Position numbers and translations under genes: made by a program
In this document: positions 42,790 through 50,545 of the stretch, piece by piece
Layout: every line of letters begins with the position of its first letter
How positions within the stretch are numbered: position 1 is the first letter of the stretch
From: Paenibacillus montaniterrae
GTDB lineage: Bacteria > Bacillota > Bacilli > Paenibacillales > Paenibacillaceae
Length of the DNA stretch: 64,000 bases
Direction of reading: 5' to 3'
NCBI RefSeq assembly: GCF_018403185.1
Contig: NZ_BOSE01000011.1
Coordinates: 62,001-126,000 of the forward strand
Notes under the pieces: model-generated
Databases searched by the model: none
Told to the model about the DNA's origin: nothing
Seen by the model: only the letters and a program-made list of their open reading frames with translations

Positions 42790-43655
42790 AAAAAATAGGC
42801 TTTATCGACTATTATTTGGATGAATGGCATGCCAACAACTATCCGGCATGGATACGCGAGCGCAGCAAGCAGCTTGGCCTTGACTGGGACGTAGCCTACG
42901 CTTGGGCTGAGATTGACAAGTCTGACGGCATGACGACAGATCAATGGTGTGAAGCGCAAAGTGTACAGCGCATAGCGACAATTGAAGAGCTGATTGAGCT
43001 TTCCGATGCGATTGTTATTTTGTCGCCGGATCATCCAGAGCATCATGAGCGTTTGGCTCGACTGCCGCTACAATCCGGCAAGCCGGTCTATATGGACAAG
43101 ACGTTTGCACCTGATCTGGCAACGGCGCAGCGGATTTTCAAGCATGCTGAAGCGGGAAGCACACCGCTATTCTCGACCTCTGCTTTGCGCTATGCGCTTG
43201 AAATTCAAGAGCATGCCGCCAAGCTGGATGCAGAATCTATCGACTATTTAGCGGTATCGGGTCCTGGCAAGTATTCCAACTACGCGGTCCACCAATTTGA
43301 AATGATCGTGACATTGATGGGCACTGGGGCAAACCGATTGAAAAGCTTGTCCACGGAGCATGGCCGCCAAATCATTGTCGAGTTCAGCGGCGGGCGCCAA
43401 GCCTCCTATTTGCAGCTGAAAAGCGCTCCATTTCAGGCGATCATTCAGCTTAAGGATGGAGAAGGCAGCTTCATACCGCAATGCTCGGATATGTTTATGC
43501 AGTTGATGGATGCGATTTTGCGATTTTTCGAGGACGGCAAGCCCCCTGTTCAGCCAGCCGAAACACTCGCTGTTATCGCGCTAATTGAAGCAGGTCAGAC
43601 CGCGCTTGCACACCGCGACGAATGGATCGAGGTAGCACAGCCGCAGCACGACTAG
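42786..43655 (+). CDS. Degenerate Gfo/Idh/MocA-like protein
   Basis: 289 residues. Overall pattern fits the Gfo/Idh/MocA fold, with a Rossmann-like first half and SGKPVYMDKTFAPDLATA at the place of the family's EKP loop. But the first strand reads IGFIDYYLDEWHANNY, without the glycine-rich dinucleotide loop, and the EKP lysine context is changed to DKT. The C-terminal half has VHQFEMIVTLMG in place of the usual D-x-G-x-H-x-x-D. It may be a non-catalytic partner of the preceding enzyme or use another cofactor arrangement. Start coupled to the previous gene. Confidence 0.8.
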   Translation: MKKIGFIDYYLDEWHANNYPAWIRERSKQLGLDWDVAYAWAEIDKSDGMTTDQWCEAQSVQRIATIEELIELSDAIVILSPDHPEHHERLARLPLQSGKPVYMDKTFAPDLATAQRIFKHAEAGSTPLFSTSALRYALEIQEHAAKLDAESIDYLAVSGPGKYSNYAVHQFEMIVTLMGTGANRLKSLSTEHGRQIIVEFSGGRQASYLQLKSAPFQAIIQLKDGEGSFIPQCSDMFMQLMDAILRFFEDGKPPVQPAETLAVIALIEAGQTALAHRDEWIEVAQPQHD

Positions 43656-43712
43656 AAGCAGGTCGGCTAAATGGTATTTAACAAAGCGTCCCAAGGGCGA
43701 GGAGGTCCAACG

Positions 43713-44570
43713 ATGAAACTTGGAATTAGCACGTACAGCCTATATTCCGCTTATAAGTCGGGAGAATTAACACTGGAAGGCGTTATTGAAACGATTGCCG
43801 AGCTTGGAGCAGAGCATGCGGAAATCGTTCCAATCGGCTACAATCTGGTTGAACAGCCTGAGCTGATCAATACGATCGTAAAGACGGCAGCCAATGCAGG
43901 CCTGGAGCTGTCCAGCTATGCGATTCCGGCTAATTTTGCAGGCTTGGATGAGGAAGCACGAGCGCTGGAGATCGAGCGTGTGAAGCGCGAGGTGGATGCC
44001 TGTGCGGCGCTAGGCATTAAGCGGATGCGCCATGATGTAGCCAAAGCTGAAGATATTTCAATCAGCCATTTTCTTGAGGAAATGCCGGGCCTAGTCGATG
44101 CTTGCCGGCAAATTGCCGAGCATGCTGCAACGCGTGGTATTACGACGAGTATTGAGAATCATGGCTTCTTCGTCCAGCACAGTGATCGGGTGCAGGCTAT
44201 TGTTCATGCCGTTGCGCGCGACAACTTCCGTACAACGCTTGATATCGGAAATTTTCTTTGTGCAGACGAGGATCCTGTTATAGCAGTGGCGAAAAATATT
44301 AAGATCGCCTCTATGGTTCATTTCAAGGATTTCTATATTCGTCCAGCCGATCTGCAGCCTGGGGAAGGGTGGTTTACTTCCAGTGGCGGCCGTTGGTTGA
44401 GAGGAGCGATCGTGGGCCAAGGCGATATCGACATGCCGCGCATTGTAAAAATTGTCAAGGATAGCGGCTATGACGGCTATATTTCCATAGAGTTTGAAGG
44501 TATGGAGGAATGCAAGCGGGGAACCAAGCTTGGCCTCGATTATATAAAACGGATGTGGGAAGAGCTGTAG
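43713..44570 (+). CDS. Sugar phosphate isomerase/epimerase-like TIM-barrel protein
   Basis: 285 residues of the xylose-isomerase-like TIM-barrel superfamily. It starts KLGISTYSLY and carries metal-ligand candidates in TSIENHG (Glu), TTLDIGNFL (Asp), SMVHFKD (His) and YISIEFEG (Glu). Relatives isomerise, epimerise or dehydrate sugars and their keto forms. The ATG at 43713 has GAGGAGG 7 bases upstream. It follows two Gfo/Idh/MocA genes, a combination common in catabolism through 3-keto sugars. Confidence 0.87.
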   Translation: MKLGISTYSLYSAYKSGELTLEGVIETIAELGAEHAEIVPIGYNLVEQPELINTIVKTAANAGLELSSYAIPANFAGLDEEARALEIERVKREVDACAALGIKRMRHDVAKAEDISISHFLEEMPGLVDACRQIAEHAATRGITTSIENHGFFVQHSDRVQAIVHAVARDNFRTTLDIGNFLCADEDPVIAVAKNIKIASMVHFKDFYIRPADLQPGEGWFTSSGGRWLRGAIVGQGDIDMPRIVKIVKDSGYDGYISIEFEGMEECKRGTKLGLDYIKRMWEEL

Positions 44571-44651
44571 CAGCCTGGAAGCAGTATACGGTGGCATCAT
44601 TATGGACAGTCGGATCGAATATGTGTAATAAATAAAAGGGAGCGTGATATT

Positions 44652-45542
44652 ATGACAAAGCCAGTAGTAACGAACAAAATCGGTGTGATCGTAGACAGCT
44701 TTGGCTTGGGTGTAAAGGAAGGACTGCTGAAAGCGAAGGATGTAGGCGCAGATGGCGTGCAAATTTATGCGGTTAAAGGAGAGTTTGACCCAGCCAATTT
44801 AACTGCAGCGGCACGTCAGGAGTGGAAGTCCTATATCGCTTCATTAGGATTGGAAATTTCCGCTTTAGTTGGCGATCTTGGAGGACACGGCTTTCAGGAT
44901 CCTGCGCAAAATAAAGAGAAAATCGAAAAATCGAAACGCATTATGGAGCTGGCGCTAGAGCTTGGCACAAATGTCGTTACGACGCATATCGGCATTGTGC
45001 CTGAAGATGTGAACAGCCCAATTTATGCAACGATGCATGAAGCTTGCGCAGAATTGAGCAGCTATGCTGACAGCATGGGCGCGTACTTCGCCATTGAAAC
45101 AGGACCGGAAAGAGCTTCGCATTTGAAGTCATTTCTCGATGGTCTTGGCACGAAAGGCGTAGCTGTTAATTTTGATCCAGCCAATATGGTAATGGTAACT
45201 GGCGATGATCCGGTTCAAGGGGTATATACGCTGAAGGATTATATTGTCCATACGCATGCCAAGGACGGCATTAAGCTGGGGCCAGTCGATCCGCGTGAGG
45301 TTTATGGCATGTACGGCTATGAAGCGGAGCTGGATCACGATAAAATTGCAGACATGGTAGAGAATGGCGCCACCTTCCGCGAGGTGCCGCTTGGCGAAGG
45401 CAGTGTTGATTGGAACGGCTATCTGCAGGCGCTGAACGATATTGGCTACAAAGGATATTTGACAATTGAACGCGAGGTTGGCAGTAATCCGGAAGCGGAT
45501 ATCCGCCTTGCAGTTAATTTCTTGAAGGCATATAAAGGCTAA
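44652..45542 (+). CDS. Sugar phosphate isomerase/epimerase-like TIM-barrel protein, second
   Basis: 296 residues, the same superfamily as the preceding gene but only distantly similar. Metal-ligand candidates are FAIETGPE (Glu), VNFDPANMV (Asp), VHTHAKDG (His) and YLTIEREVG (Glu), in the usual order. AAGGGAG precedes the ATG. The 80-bp gap to the previous gene contains no terminator. It closes the operon before a strong terminator. Confidence 0.88.
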   Translation: MTKPVVTNKIGVIVDSFGLGVKEGLLKAKDVGADGVQIYAVKGEFDPANLTAAARQEWKSYIASLGLEISALVGDLGGHGFQDPAQNKEKIEKSKRIMELALELGTNVVTTHIGIVPEDVNSPIYATMHEACAELSSYADSMGAYFAIETGPERASHLKSFLDGLGTKGVAVNFDPANMVMVTGDDPVQGVYTLKDYIVHTHAKDGIKLGPVDPREVYGMYGYEAELDHDKIADMVENGATFREVPLGEGSVDWNGYLQALNDIGYKGYLTIEREVGSNPEADIRLAVNFLKAYKG

Positions 45543-45580
45543 AATAAAGGCTTCAAGCGACTAAAAGCCCTTGAAGTATC

Positions 45581-45630
45581 AAAAAGCAAGGGAGCAGGCG
45601 AGGTTTTCTTCCGCTGCTCCCTTGCTTTTT
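45581..45630. terminator. Strong bidirectional terminator between convergent operons
   Basis: AAAAAGCAAGGGAGCAG (45581-45597) and CTGCTCCCTTGCTTTTT (45614-45630) form a perfect 17-bp stem with A and T runs on both sides. A smaller hairpin CTTCAAG/CTTGAAG (45551-45576) precedes it. It serves the sugar operon on the plus strand and the ABC exporter on the minus strand. Confidence 0.94.
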
Positions 45631-45652
45631 GCCGCTCTTTACTAGAAAAAAC

Positions 45653-46357
45653 CTAGCTGACATCCTTTGCATCTATATTGCGGAACGATAAATAGGCGAT
45701 CCCGACACCGAGCAGCGCGAGGACAATGGGAATGATGACGATGTTTGCCAAGCTGAACGTTTCACCTCCATCTGAAACGGTGGTGTTTACTAAAACCGCG
45801 ATAACGAAGGCTGATGTAATGGTAGCGGCAGTAGACTTTTTCCGCATCCCGAAAAACAGCGGTATTAACGCGATCGCGCCAACCATTAATGCATTTGTCG
45901 CCGTTTTTGGCAGCGTCGCGATCAAATCCTGAGCAGTAACAGTCCCCTCAAATAAGCCGAGTGAAGGCTGTAAAAAGTAGGTTGTTACCTGCATCAGCCA
46001 AGCGCCGATAAATGAGCCGGCTGCAGTAAATAGGTAGGCAAGCATCAGCTTGGCGAATAGAAGCTTTTTGCGCTGTACTGGATAAGTAAACAGCACCTGC
46101 ATCGTTTTACTGCGAAACTCCGATATAACCAGGCGAGATAAAATAACGCTGCCTATAATAATAAATGTAATGTTCGACAGCGTATTTAAGAGAGACATAA
46201 ACTCTTGAAATGAGCCCATTGCTCCGTCAATATCATGCTTGGCGTCGAGCGAGAGCAAGGCTACAAAGCAATAAACGCCAACAACAGAGAAGATAAAGCT
46301 GCTCAAATATTTGGCCATATGATGCTTGCGCCATTCTAACTGGATTAGTTTAAACAA
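45653..46357 (-). CDS. ABC-2-type exporter permease (lantibiotic/bacitracin exporter-like)
   Basis: About 234 residues with six hydrophobic segments, typical of BcrB/LanE-type permeases. The best ribosome-binding site (GGAGG at 46370-46366) lies 8 bases before a TTG at 46357, giving a start MFKLIQLEWRKHHM. An ATG at 46372 would add five residues but has no site and overlaps it. The gene overlaps the ATPase stop, so the two are coupled. Function with the neighbouring ATPase is probably export of, or protection from, a peptide or hydrophobic compound. Confidence 0.85.
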   Translation of the reverse strand: MFKLIQLEWRKHHMAKYLSSFIFSVVGVYCFVALLSLDAKHDIDGAMGSFQEFMSLLNTLSNITFIIIGSVILSRLVISEFRSKTMQVLFTYPVQRKKLLFAKLMLAYLFTAAGSFIGAWLMQVTTYFLQPSLGLFEGTVTAQDLIATLPKTATNALMVGAIALIPLFFGMRKKSTAATITSAFVIAVLVNTTVSDGGETFSLANIVIIPIVLALLGVGIAYLSFRNIDAKDVS

Positions 46358-47078
46358 ATTGCTCACCTCCATAAATACGTTTAATATAGTAATCCTCCAA
46401 GGATTGCTGCTTTCCACGCAGAACATCCATCGAGATTTCTTCCAGCAGCTCCCCTTGATTCAATACGCCGATCGTATCTGCAATAAATTCCATCTCAGTG
46501 ACGATATGACTTGAAATTAAAATGGTCATCCCATATTGCTGCTTCAGCATGACAAGCAGCTCTCGTACCTCCTTGATGCCCATCGGATCAAGTCCATTGA
46601 TTGGCTCATCCAAAATTAACAGTTTTGGTTTGGCCACGATGGCGCGTGCAATTGCCAGCCGCTGCCGCATGCCTAAAGAAAAATCCTTTACCTTCTTCCC
46701 TTCAATATTGCGCAGCCCGACGATGTCCAGCACCTTCATCAAATGCTTTTGATCCTCATAGCCCATATAAGCACAGTGGATTTGCAGATTGGTATACGCG
46801 GTTAGCTCCTCATAAAATATCGGGTGTTCAATCAGGCTGCCGATGTTCTTTAAGTACTTGTACGAGCTAGCGGCAATAGGCTGACCTTGAATATAAATTT
46901 CTCCAGACGTCGGCTTTACTAAATTCAATAGCATTTTCATAATCGTCGTTTTGCCGGCGCCATTCGGGCCGAGGAAGCCGTAAATTTCGCCTTGTTTAAT
47001 ACGCATATTGACCTTGTTAATTTCAGGCTTTACAACAAAGCATTTCGTTAGTTGATGAGTTTGAATGATATAGTCCAT
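46350..47078 (-). CDS. ABC exporter ATP-binding protein (BcrA-like)
   Basis: 242 residues. Walker A is GPNGAGKTT (about 36-44), the Q-loop region is IGSLIEHPIFYE, the signature is FSLGMRQRLAIARA, Walker B is LLILDEPINGLDP and the switch His lies in ISSHIV. The IGSLIEHP loop is characteristic of bacitracin and lantibiotic resistance ATPases. AGGAGG precedes the ATG by 7 bases. It is divergent from an OmpR-type two-component system across 188 bp, the classic arrangement for peptide-antibiotic detoxification modules. Confidence 0.93.
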   Translation of the reverse strand: MDYIIQTHQLTKCFVVKPEINKVNMRIKQGEIYGFLGPNGAGKTTIMKMLLNLVKPTSGEIYIQGQPIAASSYKYLKNIGSLIEHPIFYEELTAYTNLQIHCAYMGYEDQKHLMKVLDIVGLRNIEGKKVKDFSLGMRQRLAIARAIVAKPKLLILDEPINGLDPMGIKEVRELLVMLKQQYGMTILISSHIVTEMEFIADTIGVLNQGELLEEISMDVLRGKQQSLEDYYIKRIYGGEQFV

Positions 47079-47266
47079 TTGCAGCCTCCTATTGTTACGT
47101 ACCTGAAGCGAATGTTCAAAAGTACGACTTTGAATTCGTATTTAAAGCGTAAACGATGAAAGTAAAAATAAAGTAAACAGTCGGGAAAAAGCGAGTAATA
47201 TTTGGCAGATTGCAAGCACAGCGAGCAAAAACTTGTTAGAATAGAAACAAAAACAGAGGGAAGCTA

Positions 47267-47989
47267 ATGATAGATGATGCAAACATTTTAATCGTGGATG
47301 ACGAGGTAGGTATCTTGAAGCTGCTTGAGCTCACGCTGCGAAAAGAGCATTTTACCCATATCGTCACAGCGACTACTAAAGCGATGGCGTTGAAGGCTTT
47401 AGCGGAGAGAGAATTTGAACTTATTTTGCTGGATGTCATGCTGCCGGATGGGGATGGCTTTGCCTTATGTTCAGCGATTCGCCAGCACACAGTTGCGCCA
47501 ATCCTGTTTATTAGTGCGCGTTCCAGCGACTTTGACAAGCTGACGGGGCTTAGTGTCGGCGGCGACGATTATATAACGAAGCCGTTTAACCCGCTGGAAG
47601 TCGTTGCCAGAGTACGCGCGATTTTGCGGCGCCAGCACGTCTATATGAAACAAGAGATCCAGGTTGAAAGCAAAAGCTATGTTTACGATACATTCACTTT
47701 TTCGCCCAATGAAGCGTTATTAACTGTAAATGGGGAGGCTGTTCAGGCTACCGCTAAGGAGCTGGAATTGCTGCAATTTTTCTGTGAAAATCCTAATCGT
47801 GTATTTACCAGCTCGCAAATTTATGAGCTGGTTTGGGGAGCCGATGTATTTGGTGAGGAGAAGACAGTCACGATTCATATCGCAAGGCTGCGCAAGAAGC
47901 TGGGAGATGATACAAGAAAGCCGGCGATTATTGTAAATTTGCGGGGGATTGGCTACAAATTTATTCCGCCTGCAGGTGATGCGTCATGA
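47267..47989 (+). CDS. Response regulator, OmpR family, of a peptide-resistance-type module
   Basis: 240 residues. Receiver with DDE (about 11-13), phospho-acceptor Asp56 in LLDVMLPD and YITKPF; then a winged-helix domain ending in LRGIGYKF. The ATG at 47267 follows GAGGGAAG. It overlaps the kinase start by four bases. The likely target is the divergent ABC exporter promoter. Confidence 0.93.
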   Translation: MIDDANILIVDDEVGILKLLELTLRKEHFTHIVTATTKAMALKALAEREFELILLDVMLPDGDGFALCSAIRQHTVAPILFISARSSDFDKLTGLSVGGDDYITKPFNPLEVVARVRAILRRQHVYMKQEIQVESKSYVYDTFTFSPNEALLTVNGEAVQATAKELELLQFFCENPNRVFTSSQIYELVWGADVFGEEKTVTIHIARLRKKLGDDTRKPAIIVNLRGIGYKFIPPAGDAS

Positions 47990-49083
47990 AAATCCAAAGC
48001 CGCTTTATTCAGCATATATTGCTTGGCTTTTTTATTTTAATTATTCTGTTTGGAATTACTGTACCGGTTGTGATGGACGGGATATTGCCGAGGCTTGGAA
48101 TGGACAATGAGCAGTATGAGTGGATTGCCGTCATTATTTTTGCTGTCGATACATTCGCTTGCATCGTATGGTTCGGCTGGTATTTTGGAAGTCCTCTGCT
48201 GCTTATTATGAAGTGGATCAATCAGCTGGCGAATGAAGACAGCTCTCCGCTTAAAGAGCGTGAAAGGATCTATACGCGCAAAGGCAAATTGAAAATGCGC
48301 TTTCGTTTGTATCAGGAGGTAATTGTCCAGCTTGATCAAATGCGTACGCAACTAGAGCAAGCAAGGCATGAGCGTGCGCAGGTTGAGCAGGCCAAGCAAG
48401 AGTGGATTGCAGGTATTTCGCATGATCTTAAAACTCCGCTAACGTACATTAAAGGCTATTCAACGCTGCTGTTAAATGCTGAATATGATTGGTCGAAAGA
48501 GGAGCAAATGAATTTCGTCCGGGAAATTGAGGACAAAGGAACACACATGGAGCAGCTGGTGCAGGATTTAAGCTTGGCGATGCGCTTTGACAGCTCGCAA
48601 TCGCTGCCTCTTCGAAAAACGGCACAGCAGCTCGTAGCATTTGTCCAGCAGGTGCTAGCCGATATTAGCAACGATATGCGCGCTCAAAAGCATCATTTTG
48701 AGCTGCATGGAACAGATTATGACATCGTTGCGGAGTTTGATCCGTATTTATTAAAACGGGCGCTGCAAAATATTTATATGAATGCGATTATTCATAATGA
48801 AGCACCAATCAAAATTGATACGTATGTCGATGTGGAGCCAGGTGCAGTAATGATAACGATCCAGGATAATGGAATCGGGATGTCAGAGGAAACCAGGCAG
48901 CAAGTATTTAATCGTTATTACCGTGGTACGACGACTGAGCAGCAATCTGATGGAACTGGCCTGGGGATGGCAATTGTAAAAAGCTTGATTGAAGCGCATG
49001 AAGGAACGATTGCAGTAGAAAGCAAGCTGCAGCAGGGAACAACCTTCACGATTGCTTTGCCGCATAGCTTGTATCGTATATAA
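47986..49083 (+). CDS. Sensor histidine kinase with short extracellular loop
   Basis: 365 residues. Two membrane helices (about 10-31 and 46-66) are separated by only about 14 residues outside, so it is an intramembrane-sensing type rather than one with a ligand domain. H-box GISHDLKTPLT has His146; ATPase boxes are NIYMNAIIHNE, DNGIGM and GTGLGMAIV. Kinases of this shape commonly respond to cell-envelope stress, often through their ABC transporter partner, which fits the divergent BcrA-type exporter. Confidence 0.92.
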   Translation: MKIQSRFIQHILLGFFILIILFGITVPVVMDGILPRLGMDNEQYEWIAVIIFAVDTFACIVWFGWYFGSPLLLIMKWINQLANEDSSPLKERERIYTRKGKLKMRFRLYQEVIVQLDQMRTQLEQARHERAQVEQAKQEWIAGISHDLKTPLTYIKGYSTLLLNAEYDWSKEEQMNFVREIEDKGTHMEQLVQDLSLAMRFDSSQSLPLRKTAQQLVAFVQQVLADISNDMRAQKHHFELHGTDYDIVAEFDPYLLKRALQNIYMNAIIHNEAPIKIDTYVDVEPGAVMITIQDNGIGMSEETRQQVFNRYYRGTTTEQQSDGTGLGMAIVKSLIEAHEGTIAVESKLQQGTTFTIALPHSLYRI

Positions 49084-49102
49084 GAAAAGGAGCGATGATG
49101 GG

Positions 49103-50050
49103 ATGGCTGTGCATGATTTTGAACAGATAACAGCGCTGCGGGAGCGCAAGCATGAGCTGGCGAGAGTTGAAGGAAAGCGAGCTGAGCTGCTGAAGCGGAT
49201 TCGAGAGCAGGAAGGTCTTATTGTCAAGCTGGAAGTAGAGCTGGAGATGGAGCAGCAGGATGTTGAGAAGCTGACGCGGATGTCGCTGACTAATTTATTT
49301 CATACGATTTTAAGAAGCAAGCAGGAGCAGCTGGAGATGGAGCGCCAGCAGGTGCTGACGGCAGCCTTGCGCTTGCAGGAAGCGAAGCTGAGCCTTGCCG
49401 AGCTGCAGGAGGAGCTGCTTAAAACAGGAGAGCGAATTGCCGAGCTCTCCAATGCGCATGCGGAATACAATGAATGGATGGTCCGCAAGGAGGCTGCTCT
49501 GCGCAATTCACCGCAAACAGCTCGCGAGCTGGAGGAGATGGAGGAGCAAATATCGGACAAAAGCCTGCTGCTTAAGGAGATCGGCGAGGCTTTATCTGCT
49601 GGCAAAGGCGTAATGGCATCGTTAACCGACGCTTCCAACAGCCTGCAAAAAGCGGAGAATTGGGGCAACTGGGATATGTGGGCCAATGGCGGGCTAATTA
49701 GCACGCATATAAAGCACGGACATGTGGACGATGCGAGAAATTTTATTCATCATGCCAATCGCCAGCTGCAGAATTTTCATAAAGAGCTTGCGGATTTGCA
49801 GCGATCAACCAATATTCAAATTGATATTAGCAGCATGCTCAAAATGGCGGATTACTGGTTTGACGGCCTTATAACAGATTGGATGGTGCAAGGCAAAATC
49901 AACAATGCCCAGGAGCAGACGCTAGAGGCGCTGCATCAGGTAAGGATGATTGTCAACACACTGGAGTCTGACTATCGAGCAGCAGAAAGCGAGCTGTCCA
50001 CCTTAAAGCGCAATCGCTTGATCTGGATTGAAAACGCCAGCCATCTGTAG
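49103..50050 (+). CDS. Coiled-coil protein of unknown function
   Basis: 315 residues, no signal peptide or membrane helix. Residues 1-180 are almost continuous heptad-rich coiled coil (many Glu/Leu/Gln/Arg). A less regular central region follows with Trp-rich AENWGNWDMWANGGLISTHIKHGHVDDAR, then a helical end. The GNWDMW...ISTHIKH stretch recurs in proteins annotated only as hypothetical, as far as I recall. The start at 49103 has AAAAGGAG upstream, 20 bp after the kinase stop, so it is in the operon with the two-component system. No function assigned. Confidence 0.75.
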   Translation: MAVHDFEQITALRERKHELARVEGKRAELLKRIREQEGLIVKLEVELEMEQQDVEKLTRMSLTNLFHTILRSKQEQLEMERQQVLTAALRLQEAKLSLAELQEELLKTGERIAELSNAHAEYNEWMVRKEAALRNSPQTARELEEMEEQISDKSLLLKEIGEALSAGKGVMASLTDASNSLQKAENWGNWDMWANGGLISTHIKHGHVDDARNFIHHANRQLQNFHKELADLQRSTNIQIDISSMLKMADYWFDGLITDWMVQGKINNAQEQTLEALHQVRMIVNTLESDYRAAESELSTLKRNRLIWIENASHL

Positions 50051-50103
50051 AACTCGGAAGCGTGTAGTAAAATAATAATTAAAAAGGTTAAAAGGAGATA
50101 GTT

Positions 50104-50379
50104 ATGTGCCGAAATATTAAGACGCTATTCAACTTTTCCCCATCTGCTACTGATGAAGAAATCGAGGCAGCCGCTCTCCAGTATGTGAGAAAGATAACGG
50201 GTTTTAACAAGCCGTCAAAGGCAAACGAGGCAGCTTTCAATCGTGCCGTTTATGAAATTCAGCTCATCTCCAAAACTTTATTGGAAACGTTAGAGACTAA
50301 AGCGGAGCCACGAAATCGCGAGATTGAAATTGAACGCGCCCGAAGCAGAGCAGCGAAAAGGTTTGGGATCAACGAATAA
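50104..50379 (+). CDS. DUF2277-family small protein
   Basis: 91 residues, starting MCRNIKTLFNFSPSATDEEI and containing ALQYVRKITGFNKPSKANEAAF, which matches the conserved core of DUF2277. The family is helical and cytoplasmic with no known function. AAAAGGAG precedes the ATG by 7 bases. It ends near a terminator. Confidence 0.9.
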   Translation: MCRNIKTLFNFSPSATDEEIEAAALQYVRKITGFNKPSKANEAAFNRAVYEIQLISKTLLETLETKAEPRNREIEIERARSRAAKRFGINE

Positions 50380-50415
50380 GATGAATGTCCCCATCCGTTG
50401 TCATAGTTCGGCTTT

Positions 50416-50451
50416 AACCACATGCGAGTGCTACTCCATGTGGTTTTCTTA
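50416..50451 (+). terminator. Terminator after the DUF2277 gene
   Basis: AACCACATG (50416-50424) pairs with CATGTGGTT (50437-50445), followed by TTTCTT. It lies 37 bp past the stop codon. Confidence 0.8.
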
Positions 50452-50499
50452 TGTTCAATGCTGCCAGACTTAACCAACTTACCTATTTCGCTTCTGCTA

Positions 50500-50508
50500 T
50501 GCTACAAT
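50500..50508 (+). promoter_or_regulatory. Candidate extended -10 promoter of the second YesMN-type operon
   Basis: ATGCTACAAT contains the extended -10 form TGnTACAAT, 38 bp before the kinase ATG. The -35 region is poor, which an extended -10 can tolerate. Placed after the terminator of the previous operon. Confidence 0.4.
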
Positions 50509-50545
50509 GTACAGCAGCAAGCTTATGTAATAGGGGGTGCTTGAG

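Noticed and set aside
47113..47140. Another copy of repeat family A
   Set aside because: GTTCAAAAGTACGACTTTGA resembles the A left end for about 20 bases only, and no other part of the repeat follows; it may be a relic or chance.
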